Assembly (NCBI RefSeq): GCF_009796845.1
Contig: NZ_CP047025.1
Span: 124,001-188,000, forward strand
DNA from: Cobetia sp. L2A1
Lineage (GTDB): Bacteria; Pseudomonadota; Gammaproteobacteria; Pseudomonadales; Halomonadaceae
Direction of reading: 5' to 3'
Length of the DNA: 64,000 nt
Shown here: piece after piece, positions 1 to 9,050 of the stretch
Layout of the letters: each line of letters opens with the position of its first letter
How positions within the stretch are numbered: the stretch's first letter is position 1
Position numbers and translations under genes: made by a program
The notes under the pieces: model-generated
What the model saw: the letters and a program-made list of their open reading frames with translations, nothing else
Databases searched by the model: none
What the model was told of the DNA's origin: nothing

Positions 1-47
1 GAGCCGGTGAGATTCTGGCGGCTGTGTATGGCGAAGCCCGTGGTTAG
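1..47 (+). CDS. hemC: Hydroxymethylbilane synthase, C-terminal end only (partial)
   Basis: The window opens inside this gene. The frame ending in the TAG at 45-47 reads AGEILAAVYGEARG, which resembles the HemC C-terminus (E. coli ends GAREILAEVYNGDAPA, from memory). HemC polymerises four porphobilinogens to hydroxymethylbilane. hemD follows and overlaps it, the usual hemCD arrangement. Only 14 codons are visible, so the call rests on this short match plus context. Confidence 0.72.
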   Translation, partial: AGEILAAVYGEARG

Positions 48-882
48 AGGTGCTGTTCAGGCCGATGCTGCTTCGGTGGACGAGGCCTCGGCACTGCGCC
101 CTGAAGTCCTGACGACGCGGCCCGGTTCACGTGGCGCTGTGCTCGATGCCATGCTGGTCGATGCCGGTTGCACGGTGGAATGCCTTGAACTGATGGCTCT
201 CGAGTCGCTGCCCGCGACACAAGCGACCCGTCAGGCCATCATTGATGCGGATCTGTTTCAGGGCGTGGTGGTCATTTCACCGCAGGCCGCCAGTTGCCTG
301 GCGGAATGGCTTGAGGACTGGTGGCCTCAGCTGCCGCAAGGGATCAATTTCTATGCGGTCGGGGCCGCCACTGCTGAAGTGCTGCATGCTCGTCTCGGTG
401 TCAGGGTGCGTGTGCCGCCCCGCGCGACGCGAGGTGTGCACGCCGCAGCCGATGCGCCTGTAGGTACGACCAGTGAAGCATTGCTATCATTGCCATCCTT
501 GCAGCATCTTGAAGGACAACGCTGGCTATTGGCAGCTGGAGAAGGCGGTCGCCCGCTACTCGGTGATACGCTGGAAGCACGCGGTGCCCAGTTGACGCGA
601 ATTGCGCTGTATCGACGGGTTGCGTTGGCATTGTCGCCTCAACAGGCTGGCCGTCTGGCGGCGGGCGCGTATGATGCAATGGTGGTGACTAGCAATGAAC
701 TGCTCGAGACGGTCCTGACGTCTGTCACGGCAAGCAGCTTGCACCAACCACTGATAGTGTCGAGCCACCGTTTGGCGACATTGGCATGCGCTCATGGGTT
801 CGAGCGCGTGACCGTCGCCGAGGACGCCTCGCCCGGGGCTTTGACGCAGGCTGTCTTGCGTGCCTGCACCCCGGTTACATGA
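28..882 (+). CDS. hemD: Uroporphyrinogen-III synthase
   Basis: HemD closes and inverts ring D of hydroxymethylbilane to give uroporphyrinogen III, the branch point to haem, sirohaem and cobalamin. The protein has the two-lobed HemD pattern: an N-terminal stretch LTTRPGSRG followed by alternating alpha/beta segments, with VVVISPQAA in the first lobe, and a second lobe around AMVVTSNELLE. ATG 28 gives 284 aa and overlaps hemC by 20 nt. GTG 7 and GTG 40 are possible in-frame alternatives and the start is uncertain. The sequence before LRPEV is poorly conserved. hemX follows after 86 nt, so these genes are probably co-transcribed. Confidence 0.85.
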   Translation: MAKPVVRGAVQADAASVDEASALRPEVLTTRPGSRGAVLDAMLVDAGCTVECLELMALESLPATQATRQAIIDADLFQGVVVISPQAASCLAEWLEDWWPQLPQGINFYAVGAATAEVLHARLGVRVRVPPRATRGVHAAADAPVGTTSEALLSLPSLQHLEGQRWLLAAGEGGRPLLGDTLEARGAQLTRIALYRRVALALSPQQAGRLAAGAYDAMVVTSNELLETVLTSVTASSLHQPLIVSSHRLATLACAHGFERVTVAEDASPGALTQAVLRACTPVT

Positions 883-968
883 CTCGCCATGCGAGAGGGG
901 CCGGCGCCAGTGCGCCAGGCCCGCGTGAGGCCATCGATTTCCAAGAATCCGGAAAAGGGCAAGCGTAG

Positions 969-2606
969 ATGAGTAATCGAGAACACCATCAGGAAGATAG
1001 TGGGCCTACCGGCATCACGTCCGGCAGGCCTGGCGACAAGGATGCTGCCGCTCGCGCATCAGATGCCACTTCCTCTCCCGGCGATCACGCCACTGACACT
1101 GCCTCTGGCCGCCCTGGCGCCGAGGCTCCCCGTTCGTCCTCATCTTCCTCGTCATCCTCTATGGCTGCTGATGCCCCGCGCGAGCGTCGCTCGCGAGGTG
1201 GGCGCAACCGTCGCGGACGCGGGAAAGGACAGGGCAGCAGTTCCTCTTCATCCTCATCCTCCACTGCCAGTGAGTCCACTCCCGTGAGCCAGACTTCAGA
1301 TGATAACGCCTCGACGCCTTCCGGCGAAAAATCACCCTTCTCTGAGCGGAGCACGACGGCCGCGGAGGCGTCCAGTAGCAAGGCGGCTACCAAGGGTTCG
1401 GATAGCAAGCCCAAACCGTCCAGCAAGGACAGTAGCCCAGTGACTTCCAGCAAGAGCAGTACCGTCAGTAGTGGCGGTAACAATGGCGGCGGATCCGGCA
1501 GTGGAAATACCGGTAAGGGCGGTGGCACAGGTTCAGGTGGCACAGGTTCAGGTGGCACCATGCCTCCGGCCGCCAAGGAAGGGAAGAAGAGTGCGACCGG
1601 TATCATCGCGCTGATTCTCGTCATCCTGTTGGCCATTGTGGTCGCGGTGCTGTCCTGGTTTGGCTGGCAGCGTCTCAATGCAATCCCGAGTGCCCAGGGC
1701 ATCGACAAGCAGGTCAGCGAGAGCGTGACCCAACAGGTCGGCCAGGTGTCCAGCAAGGTCGACGGTTTGTCGAGCACACTTGAGAAGAGTGAGTCTCGCG
1801 TCAGCGACCTCGACAAGCGCCTGTCCAGTGAGAGCAAGGGCACGGAAGAAGCACTCAACAAGGTGCTGGAAGAGTTGAGCAAGTCCCAGCAGACCGATGC
1901 ACGCGACTGGCATTACGCAGAAGCCGAGTATCTGCTGCGCTTGGCGAATCAACGTCTGCAGCTGGAGCGTGACGTGAACGGTGCCGATGCACTGCTCGAG
2001 AATGCGGATGCGCGCATTGCCGCCGCCAACAATCCGGCCCTGCTGCCGGTACGCAAGGCGATTCAGTCCGAGCTTGCCAGCCTCGATAGCGTGCCGCGCG
2101 TCGATCGCAGTGGTATCTACCTGGCGTTACTGGCGCAGCAGGAGCAGCTGGCTCGCCTGCCGCTCAAGCAGGACGTCGCCGAGATTGCTGCCAAGGTCGA
2201 GAATGAGTCTGTCCCCAGCGGTGGCTGGCAGAAACAGCTGGCCCGTTTCGGCAATGAGCTGAAGGACCTTGTCACCGTGCGTCGTCACGACGAAGCACTG
2301 GAAGCTCTGATCACGCCAGAGCAGGAATCCTATCTGCGCCAGAACGTGCGCTTGGTGCTTGAGCAGGCCCAGTTGGCACTGCTCAAGGAAGAACCGAAGC
2401 TCTATCAGGCAGCGATCGAGAAGGCTGTCACACTGGTCAACGGCTACTACGACACCAAGGTTGATGGTGTTAAGAATGCTGTCACCAAGCTCGAAGAGCT
2501 CAAGGGCAAGACCATCCGTCCGGAGCTGCCCGACATCTCCGCCTCTCTCAGTACGCTGCGTGAGCTGATCGAGCGTCGCGCACAGTCAGGAGGTGGTGAG
2601 GCATGA
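969..2606 (+). CDS. hemX: HemX-family membrane protein with a long Ser/Gly-rich N-terminus
   Basis: This 545-aa protein matches the HemX family. These proteins are often annotated as uroporphyrinogen-III C-methyltransferase, but they lack that catalytic domain; their true role in haem synthesis is unsettled. Residues 1 to about 205 are disordered, with two nine-residue serine tracts (56-64 and 90-98), a basic RGGRNRRGRGKG patch between them, and a Gly-rich run. One transmembrane helix lies at about 208-232. A coiled-coil and alpha-helical periplasmic HemX domain follows. The gene sits between hemD and hemY and its stop overlaps the hemY start (ATGA). Two 15-bp direct repeats at 1521-1550 encode part of the Gly-rich run. 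Confidence 0.88.
   Translation: MSNREHHQEDSGPTGITSGRPGDKDAAARASDATSSPGDHATDTASGRPGAEAPRSSSSSSSSSMAADAPRERRSRGGRNRRGRGKGQGSSSSSSSSSTASESTPVSQTSDDNASTPSGEKSPFSERSTTAAEASSSKAATKGSDSKPKPSSKDSSPVTSSKSSTVSSGGNNGGGSGSGNTGKGGGTGSGGTGSGGTMPPAAKEGKKSATGIIALILVILLAIVVAVLSWFGWQRLNAIPSAQGIDKQVSESVTQQVGQVSSKVDGLSSTLEKSESRVSDLDKRLSSESKGTEEALNKVLEELSKSQQTDARDWHYAEAEYLLRLANQRLQLERDVNGADALLENADARIAAANNPALLPVRKAIQSELASLDSVPRVDRSGIYLALLAQQEQLARLPLKQDVAEIAAKVENESVPSGGWQKQLARFGNELKDLVTVRRHDEALEALITPEQESYLRQNVRLVLEQAQLALLKEEPKLYQAAIEKAVTLVNGYYDTKVDGVKNAVTKLEELKGKTIRPELPDISASLSTLRELIERRAQSGGGEA
1521..1550 (+). repeat. Two tandem copies of a 15-bp repeat inside hemX
   Basis: GGTGGCACAGGTTCA occurs twice in tandem, followed by a partial third copy (GGTGGCACC). 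In frame it codes for a repeated Gly-Gly-Thr-Gly-Ser unit. It is a possible site of slippage-driven length change in the disordered HemX linker. Confidence 0.85.
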
Positions 2607-3826
2607 GAGTCCTGATACTACTGATCATCATTGGGCTGGCCATTGGTGCCTTGTTCGGTCAGCTGATGCAGGCCTTCCCGGGTTACTGGTTGATTCGGGT
2701 CGGCGATACCTCCGTGCAAACGTCCTTCTGGTTCGGGTTGATCCTGCTGTTTGCTGCCTTCGTGGTACTGCATTTCGGTCTGCGTCTGCTGGGGCGCTTT
2801 GCGCATCCGTTCTCACGCATCAAGGTGTGGAACAGCCGTACCCGTCACCGTAATGCCACGCGCAAGACCGAACGTGGTCTGGTCGCGCTGGCGGAAGGAC
2901 GCTGGAAGCGTGCTGAACGCTCTCTGACGCACTCCGCGGAAGACTCCAGCACACCGCTGGTCAACTATCTCTCTGCTGCATTGGCTGCACATTATCAAGG
3001 GCGTTTCGATCAGGCGGATACGCTACTCAAACGTGCTCATGCATCGACTCAGGGCTCTGAGAGCGCGGTTGGCTTGGTGCAGGCGCAATTGATGCTGGAT
3101 CGTCAGCAGCATGAACAGGCGCTGGCGACGTTGACACGCCTCGACAAGCAGTTGAGTGAGCACCCGCAGGTCTTGAAACTGCTCAAGCAGGCTTATCTGG
3201 CCGTCAACGACTGGGATGGCTTGCGCCGTCTGTTGCCGCGCCTGGACAAGCAGGATTTGATCTCTCCGGAAGAGAAGAAGGAGCTGGAGCAACGTGCCTA
3301 TGTCGCACTGATTCAGCAGGCAGCACGCAATCCGGAAGACATCGAGCGTGTGCGCAATCTGTGGGCCGACATGCCGGACCACCTGCGCAGCGATGTGAAT
3401 CTGGTGGCGCTGTATACGGAGGCATTGATTGCTGGCGGCCAGGAAGGTCTGGCAGAGCGCCTGTTGCGTCATTCTCTCAAGGAGTGCTGGGATTCACGTC
3501 TGGTATTGCGTTACGGCCTGTTGGATGTTGATGCACCGCGTCAGCTGGTATATGCCGAGAAGTGGCTGCAAGAGCGGCCGAATGATCCTGATCTGCTGCT
3601 GTCGCTGGGCCGTCTGGCACTGCGTAATGCCAGCTGGGGCAAGGCGCAGGAATACTTCGAGGCTAGCCAGCGCCAGCGTCCGAGCGGCACTGTCTGCGCT
3701 GAGCTTGCACGTTTGTTCGCCAATCTTGGCGAGCACAACAAGAGTCAGCTTTACTACCGTCAGAGCGTCGAGCTGTTGGATCGCTCACTGCCGGCATTGC
3801 CTCAACCGAGCAAGGACAATGCTTGA
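2603..3826 (+). CDS. hemY: HemY, TPR-containing inner-membrane protein of the haem operon
   Basis: This 407-aa protein has the HemY N-terminal domain: two transmembrane helices at about residues 3-22 and 41-62, joined by a conserved loop (PGYWLIRVGDTSVQTS). A long helical region of tetratricopeptide-like repeats follows. It resembles the proteobacterial HemY of hemCDXY operons, not the protoporphyrinogen oxidase of the same name in Bacillus. It probably acts as an assembly or interaction factor in haem synthesis. The start overlaps the hemX stop by 4 nt, suggesting translational coupling. It is the last gene of the operon. Confidence 0.9.
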   Translation: MRVLILLIIIGLAIGALFGQLMQAFPGYWLIRVGDTSVQTSFWFGLILLFAAFVVLHFGLRLLGRFAHPFSRIKVWNSRTRHRNATRKTERGLVALAEGRWKRAERSLTHSAEDSSTPLVNYLSAALAAHYQGRFDQADTLLKRAHASTQGSESAVGLVQAQLMLDRQQHEQALATLTRLDKQLSEHPQVLKLLKQAYLAVNDWDGLRRLLPRLDKQDLISPEEKKELEQRAYVALIQQAARNPEDIERVRNLWADMPDHLRSDVNLVALYTEALIAGGQEGLAERLLRHSLKECWDSRLVLRYGLLDVDAPRQLVYAEKWLQERPNDPDLLLSLGRLALRNASWGKAQEYFEASQRQRPSGTVCAELARLFANLGEHNKSQLYYRQSVELLDRSLPALPQPSKDNA

Positions 3827-3898
3827 TGTGAGCCCTCTGGCTGCATGGCCAGAGATTGCACTTTCTTTCCTTTATTTATAATTAGTTGTGACAAATTG

Positions 3899-3922
3899 CA
3901 CCGGCCAGGTCACTGGCCGGTG
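3899..3922. repeat. Perfect 9-bp inverted repeat after hemY
   Basis: CACCGGCCA and TGGCCGGTG face each other across a 6-nt loop. No T-tract follows. It lies just before the strong terminator at 3940-3985 and may stabilise the 3' end of the hem transcript. Confidence 0.7.
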
Positions 3923-3939
3923 ATTATCGCTTGCTCTCC

Positions 3940-3985
3940 GGGTATCCATGTTCACCTTCTCAGGTGACGGGATACCCTTCTTTTT
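3940..3985 (+). terminator. Intrinsic terminator of the hem operon
   Basis: GGGTATCC (3940-3947) pairs with GGATACCC (3970-3977), with an inner TCACC/GGTGA stem, followed by TTCTTTTT. The rest of the gap up to 4224 holds no convincing gene; it must contain the promoter of the lipoprotein gene. Confidence 0.85.
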
Positions 3986-4224
3986 GCCCGTGTATCGCCT
4001 CTCTGGCGGTGCAAGACGGCAATTCATTCGATGTCTTGGCCGCTGGTGATCTGCCACGCGCGCTGTACCGCCAAGTGTCCCGTTTGTGAAGATGACGCGA
4101 AAGTAGCCATCTGGCGACGCTGGCTTGGGGCATTTCGTCCGTGCGATGATTCCTTGAGTTGAATGGCGCGCCCTCCGGTGTGGCATTCCTCGATTCTTCC
4201 CCCCTGAAAGATAATGGAGTCTGC

Positions 4225-4812
4225 ATGTTGCAAAAGTCCCTGGCCCTGATGGGCGCCTCTGTTTTGGCTGTGTCTATTGCCGGTTGTGCCGCTACTGGTA
4301 ACAGCAACTCCTCAAGCACTGCCAGCACTTCCTCTTCTTCCAGCAGCTCCATGATGAGCATGGCCAGCAGCATGCTGAGCAGCCAGACTGGCGATACCGT
4401 GCCGGCAACGGACCTGATGTCCAGCCTGACGTCTCAGCTGGGTGTGACCCCGACTCAAGCATTGGGCGGTTCTGCTGCCATGCTGTCTCTGGCGCAGTCT
4501 CAGCTTGGCACCAGTGCCACTTCTGAGCTCTCCAGTGAAGTCCCGCAACTGTCCAGCCTGACCAGCAGCAGCTCGCTCTCCACACTGTCCAACCTGGCAA
4601 GCCTGAGCGGCAGCAGCAATGCTTCTTCTCTGGCCAGTGCCGTCAGTGGTGTTGATGACACCTCCTCACTGAACAGCACCTTCTCTCTGCTGGGCATGGA
4701 CAGCAGCATGGTCTCCCAGTTCGCACCGGTGATGCTGAGCTACATGGGTGGTGAAGGCGTCAGCTCTTCTCTGCTCAGCTCTCTGTCCGGCCTGTGGGGG
4801 ACTGGCTCCTGA
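4225..4812 (+). CDS. DUF2780-like (VcgC/VcgE-type) lipoprotein, function unknown
   Basis: This 195-aa protein begins with a lipoprotein signal peptide ending in SIAGC, so the mature protein should be lipid-anchored at Cys18. A Ser/Met-rich linker follows. The rest resembles DUF2780: LTSQLGVTPTQALGG, then SMVSQFAPVMLSYMGGEG near the end. Start ATG 4225 is chosen because a GGAG lies just before it at 4215-4218 and the signal peptide begins there; an upstream in-frame ATG at 4159 would bury the signal. Serine is very abundant. The gene is monocistronic, with terminators on both sides. The family has no known biochemical activity. Confidence 0.75.
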   Translation: MLQKSLALMGASVLAVSIAGCAATGNSNSSSTASTSSSSSSSMMSMASSMLSSQTGDTVPATDLMSSLTSQLGVTPTQALGGSAAMLSLAQSQLGTSATSELSSEVPQLSSLTSSSSLSTLSNLASLSGSSNASSLASAVSGVDDTSSLNSTFSLLGMDSSMVSQFAPVMLSYMGGEGVSSSLLSSLSGLWGTGS

Positions 4813-4865
4813 GCCAGCGCTTGCTGCAGTGCGTGTGATGCCGTGATGTTTTTTAGGCCTCATGA

Positions 4866-4904
4866 CAAAAACGCCCCCGAGCCAATGGCTCGGGGGCGTT
4901 TTTG
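4866..4904. terminator. Bidirectional intrinsic terminator
   Basis: AAAAACGCCCCCGAGCC and GGCTCGGGGGCGTTTTT form a long GC-rich stem flanked by A and T tracts. It separates the lipoprotein gene from the convergent channel gene and can serve both. A second hairpin, CGCTGCAGG/CCTGCAGCG at 4911-4941, lies beside it. Confidence 0.93.
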
Positions 4905-4962
4905 TTGCTGCGCTGCAGGCGATGCATGATCACCTGCAGCGTGAGTGGAAGTGTCAGGCGAG

Positions 4963-7434
4963 TTATGAGTCGCCGTCGACATCCGGTTGGGTGGTTTGAC
5001 GAATGCGCTGCTCGTCGGCATCCAGCGTATCGCCATCTCTTGCAGTATGGCGAGTCAGCGGCTCCTCCTCCTGAGCGCTCTTCTTGAGAGCCTGCAGTGC
5101 TTCGCGCTGCTCGGGAGTCTTCGGCTGACCTGCTGCCGACCCGTCGATCACGAACGGAGAATTCATGGTGCGTACGTTGGCTGGCGGCGCACCCCCGTCC
5201 TTGTCCTGACCGAAGTACATCGTCATGTGCGGGAACGGAATCTCGATGCCTGCGGCATCGAAGTGCTGCTTCACGAGTTTGTTGTACTCGCGTCCGATCG
5301 CCCACTGATTGCCCGGGCTGGTCTTGATCATCACGCGGATGTTGACGGAGCTGTCAGCCAGCGAGGAAACGCCGGCAACCGTAACGGGTTCGAGGATCTC
5401 GGGACCATATTTCCCTGCCTGCAGCTCATCGAAGGCAGCACGCAGATGCACGATGGCATGATCGACATTCTCGCGATAAGAGATGCCGTATTCGCCGACA
5501 TGGTAGGCGAAGTCACGCATGTAGTTGGACACGGTATCCACTGAGGAGAACGGCACGATATGGAAGGTGCCGGACAGATCACGGATGCCGACCGAGCGGA
5601 TCGTCAGGCGTTCTGCGGTACCGGTGACACCACCGGCAGAGACGACGTCACCGGTATTGATGGCATTCTCCAGCTGGATGAATACCCCGGTAATGATGTC
5701 CTGCACCATCTTCTGGGCACCGAAACCGATCGCCAGACCCAATACCCCGGCACCGGCCAGCAATGGCGCGATATCGATACCAATCTCGGACAACACGATC
5801 ATGGCTGTGAAGATGATCATCGCGATGGCGATGGCATTGCGGAACAACGCCAGCAGGGTTTCGACGCGTGAGGACGGCTTGCCTTTGCCGGTGTCCGGGT
5901 TGAGCTTGTGTTCGATCATGCTGGCGACACCGACCCACAGCACGATGGCGAAGCCGAGAATGAACAGCACATGGAAGATGCGCGACAGCAGCAGGGCGCC
6001 AGCGTCAGTCGCCAGCCAGCTGCCAAGTGCCACGATGCCCCAGGTGTTCAACACCATGCCGACCACCACGATCACGATGAGGGCGCGAATCAGACGCAGC
6101 CCTGTCGGGATGTAGGAGTTGAGGCGCTTCTCGAGCAGCGGCAGCTGGCCACGCATCTTGTCAGACACCTGAATGCGCTTACCGATCAGCTGGCTGAGTA
6201 CCTGGGACAGCAGAATGCCCCCGCCGATCGCGACCAGTGTCTTGAGTGTCGCCCCCATCATGAAGGGCAGTGCGGTCTCAGGGGTCGTCTGGGAAATCAC
6301 GAACAGCGTGACGAAATAGGCCAGTGCAAACAGATGCCAGGTGCGAGCCAGAATGCGCAAGCCGATGGCGACGAGGCCATTGCGGGTTTCCCGGGCCTGG
6401 TTCAGCAGGCGGTCGCGCAAGATGATGCGATTGCGCGAGATCACCACGATGGCCCAGATCAGTGTCACTGCCATGATCAGCAGATTCACGAAGCTGCCGA
6501 CGGCGGTGGCAAGATTGTTGTTGACCATCGGCACCACGACAAGAATGCCGTAGCCAATGAATCCGGCCAGCATGGCCAGTGAGCGATTCCAGTAACGAGC
6601 GACTTCGGCCCGCATCGGGAAGAGGCGCAGTCCCTGATAGCCCGACGAGAACAGCATGCGCATCAGCGCCTTGAACAGCTCGATGACCAGATAGGCGTTG
6701 AGGAACATCGACTCACGCTGACCAATCACTCCCTGTTCGCCATAGGCGAAGATCGCCAGTAGATAGCCCCCCAGGAAGGCAAGACCGATCACGGCAACAT
6801 CGACCACTGCTGCAATCACCACGGCAATCATGGTGCGCAGCAACGGGCTACGATGCTGACCATCCAGCGACCATTGACTGACTTTCGAGAACAGCGGATG
6901 TGCCAGCCGGCGCAGTATCAGGAACAGGGCGATGGTCGAGACGACGACCAGACCAAGACTGATGGCTTCTTCGCCGAAGTAAGACCAGTCGACCGATTCG
7001 GCATCTTCACTGCCCAGGCCATTCAGCGTATCGAGTACACGATCCAGCGTGGCGGAGAGATCAGCGACCAGATCCTGGCTGATGGTCGCCAGCTGACGCG
7101 ACAGTGACGGAGAGTCTTCACTCAGGGTGACTTCCGAGCCAGCCACCTCGACTGCCTTCTCGCTCGTCTGACTATCCAGCTGACGCAGACCTTCAATCAG
7201 CGCTTCGCGCTGACTTGGATCTTCCAGGAGTGTTGCCAGGCTCTCGTAGGAAGAGCTGGAAGCCTCTGCTTCAGTGCTGGTGGATTCGGCCGCATGGGAG
7301 AGGCTGCTGAACGCGAGACTCAATACCATGAGCACCGTCATCAGCCCGTACATAAGCCAAGGCGGGGAAAATGCCGCACGAGCCTGAGACGGAGCGTGGA
7401 CGGGGGGAGAGTGCAGGGGAGTCGGAATCGCCAC
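4963..7434 (-). CDS. ybiO: Large MscS-family mechanosensitive channel, YbiO type
   Basis: This protein of about 823 aa resembles E. coli YbiO (MscM activity) throughout. A Sec signal peptide comes first, then a polar periplasmic segment, many transmembrane helices, and the MscS pore/beta domain around LLAGAGVLGLAIGFGAQ and IITGVFIQLENAINTGD. Shared stretches include ESMFLNAYLVIELFKAL and FMMGATLKTLVAIG. It would release solutes on hypo-osmotic shock, useful to a salt-tolerant organism. GTG 7434 is preferred because AGGAG lies 9 nt upstream; a weaker in-frame GTG at 7506 also exists. The C-terminal tail is acidic and disordered. Confidence 0.88.
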   Translation of the reverse strand: MAIPTPLHSPPVHAPSQARAAFSPPWLMYGLMTVLMVLSLAFSSLSHAAESTSTEAEASSSSYESLATLLEDPSQREALIEGLRQLDSQTSEKAVEVAGSEVTLSEDSPSLSRQLATISQDLVADLSATLDRVLDTLNGLGSEDAESVDWSYFGEEAISLGLVVVSTIALFLILRRLAHPLFSKVSQWSLDGQHRSPLLRTMIAVVIAAVVDVAVIGLAFLGGYLLAIFAYGEQGVIGQRESMFLNAYLVIELFKALMRMLFSSGYQGLRLFPMRAEVARYWNRSLAMLAGFIGYGILVVVPMVNNNLATAVGSFVNLLIMAVTLIWAIVVISRNRIILRDRLLNQARETRNGLVAIGLRILARTWHLFALAYFVTLFVISQTTPETALPFMMGATLKTLVAIGGGILLSQVLSQLIGKRIQVSDKMRGQLPLLEKRLNSYIPTGLRLIRALIVIVVVGMVLNTWGIVALGSWLATDAGALLLSRIFHVLFILGFAIVLWVGVASMIEHKLNPDTGKGKPSSRVETLLALFRNAIAIAMIIFTAMIVLSEIGIDIAPLLAGAGVLGLAIGFGAQKMVQDIITGVFIQLENAINTGDVVSAGGVTGTAERLTIRSVGIRDLSGTFHIVPFSSVDTVSNYMRDFAYHVGEYGISYRENVDHAIVHLRAAFDELQAGKYGPEILEPVTVAGVSSLADSSVNIRVMIKTSPGNQWAIGREYNKLVKQHFDAAGIEIPFPHMTMYFGQDKDGGAPPANVRTMNSPFVIDGSAAGQPKTPEQREALQALKKSAQEEEPLTRHTARDGDTLDADEQRIRQTTQPDVDGDS

Positions 7435-8019
7435 AGATGGCTTCTCCTGTTGGGTGAGTGGGTAAGTGATGTGTCGAGCAGGCTCCGCAAGGGGCTTCAG
7501 GTGCACGCGGGCACCTGAATCACGCTGACGTCTGAACAGTAACGCGAGGATCTGTCAGGCAGATGTGAGGCGGCGTCGCGAGCATCCTGCGCGCGCACCA
7601 TGCAACAGTTATCGGGGCGATTGGTGCTAACCCAACCCTGAATACCATTATCGAGAGACATTTGTGTGCCATAGCGTGCGGTAGGCGTGAGCATCGTTCA
7701 AGCCCTTTGCCGTGTTTGTGAGAAAGCTTGACGTTTTCTCTTGGCCGTAAATACGCGCTGTAGCGCTACAGAATTCGGTGTGGTGGCGGGAAGAGAGAGC
7801 AGGTAGTATTGCGACTGATTATTATTCGCGAAATTGATTTGCCGTGATACCACTACCGCCAGCGCCGAGTGGACCCCTTGGGGAATTTTCCTCGTCTGCC
7901 TGTTCCAACGCGGGGTAACCACGTGGCCGCTCATGACTGACTGCTCTCGCTCATTTTCCCTTGGCTGTTCATGTCTGACGGCCGAACCCTAATTTAGTGC
8001 CTGATTCATGGAGAAGTTG
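7435..8019. promoter_or_regulatory. Divergent control region between ybiO and the iron ABC operon
   Basis: No convincing gene lies in this 585-nt gap; small minus-strand ORFs here match nothing I know. It holds a perfect 14-bp palindrome CTGTAGCGCTACAG at 7758-7771, and an AT-rich stretch around 7811-7834 (GATTATTATT) that only weakly resembles a Fur box. A GAGAAA/TTTCTC inverted pair lies near 7721-7740. The importer promoter must be here. Confidence 0.5.
7758..7771. promoter_or_regulatory. 14-bp perfect palindrome, possible operator
   Basis: CTGTAGCGCTACAG is its own reverse complement. It lies about 250 nt before the iron-importer operon and 320 nt before ybiO on the other strand. The symmetry suits a dimeric regulator. 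I do not recognise it as a specific known site. Confidence 0.45.
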
Positions 8020-8961
8020 ATGGACAAATTCATGGGAAGTCGTCGAGGTAGCGTGCTGTCGTCATTGGCCGTACTGCTGCTGGGCGCTTCGTTGTCTGCT
8101 GAAGCGCGCACTGTCGAGACGGCCTACGGCGAACTGGAGATCGAGGGCTCGCCTGAGCGTGTCGTGACGCTCTACGAGGGAGCACTGGATGTCGCGGTAG
8201 CGAGTCAGGTCAGCCCGCTGGGGGCGATCACGACGCGCGGAGGAGAGGGTGTCGCGGCCTATATCGCGCCGCAGGTGCCGAATATCGCCATTGTTGGTAC
8301 ACCGCGCGAGTTCAACATTGAAGCCGTCGTGGCACTCAAGCCGGACATGATTCTGGCGCCTCCCGGGCTGGATCTGACTCAGTATCAGCTGTTCTCACGA
8401 CTGGCGCCGACCATCGTGCCTGTCGCTGGAGGGCTGAAGGCCGACGCATGGAAGATGCAGAGCCGCACCTACGCTGAGGCATTGGGGGATGATGCCGCGT
8501 CTGAACTCGAGAAGCGTCTGACCGCGATCGAGTCTCACGCAGCACGCCTCAAATCACGGATGGCGGTGCCAGAGACGGCCAGTCTGGTGCGTCGCATGCC
8601 GGGCGGATTGCTGGTGATGTCCGATCAGCTGTTTGCCACCGGCTTGCTGACAGCCAGTGGTTACCAGCTGGTGGGCAGTGATCTGGTCAAGGCGGGGCGC
8701 CCGCACTCTGACCCATTGAGCGACGAGAACCTGTCGCGCATCGACGCTCAGACCATCTTCCTCGCAACGTTGGACCATACCTCCGATGAGGCGATCGAGG
8801 CACTGGCGTCGCAGCCGACTTTCCGGCGACTGAAGCTTGCCAGTCACGACGGGCTGGTGGGCGTGGATGGACAGTTATGGACGAGCGCCAGCGGTCCGCT
8901 GGCCGCTGAAGCGCTGCTGAAGGATATCGACAGAGCACGTGAGGAAGAAGAGCGTGAATGA
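8020..8961 (+). CDS. Iron/siderophore ABC transporter, periplasmic binding protein (FecB/FhuD class)
   Basis: This protein of about 313 aa has a Sec signal peptide (cleavage likely after ASLSAEA) and the class-III periplasmic binding fold: an N-lobe with RVVTLYEGALDVAVA, a segment VVALKPDMILAPP, and a C-lobe ending in a helical tail. The family delivers ferric siderophores, ferric citrate or haem to FecCD-type permeases. No lipobox is seen, so it is probably soluble. ATG 8020 is chosen because GGAGAAG sits 6 nt upstream; ATG 8008 is an alternative. Three further importer genes follow. The exact ligand cannot be read from the sequence. Confidence 0.82.
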   Translation: MDKFMGSRRGSVLSSLAVLLLGASLSAEARTVETAYGELEIEGSPERVVTLYEGALDVAVASQVSPLGAITTRGGEGVAAYIAPQVPNIAIVGTPREFNIEAVVALKPDMILAPPGLDLTQYQLFSRLAPTIVPVAGGLKADAWKMQSRTYAEALGDDAASELEKRLTAIESHAARLKSRMAVPETASLVRRMPGGLLVMSDQLFATGLLTASGYQLVGSDLVKAGRPHSDPLSDENLSRIDAQTIFLATLDHTSDEAIEALASQPTFRRLKLASHDGLVGVDGQLWTSASGPLAAEALLKDIDRAREEEERE

Positions 8962-9050
8962 TGAGCCATCATCATGCCGAGACTCCGTGTGGCACGCTGC
9001 AGTCTCCCCCCAGCACTCCCTTTTGATGCATGACGTGTGCAGGAGGAGGC

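Noticed and set aside
1085..1882. 265-codon minus-strand ORF opposite hemX
   Set aside because: It is a shadow of the Ser-rich, repetitive hemX coding strand, rich in Leu and Glu, with no family match.
7497..7934. Two small minus-strand ORFs between ybiO and the iron operon
   Set aside because: No ribosome-binding site, no recognisable domain, and they span the probable promoter region.
7695..8007. Cobalamin riboswitch before the importer, which would make it a B12 system
   Set aside because: No B12-box GCCACTG or related conserved core was found.
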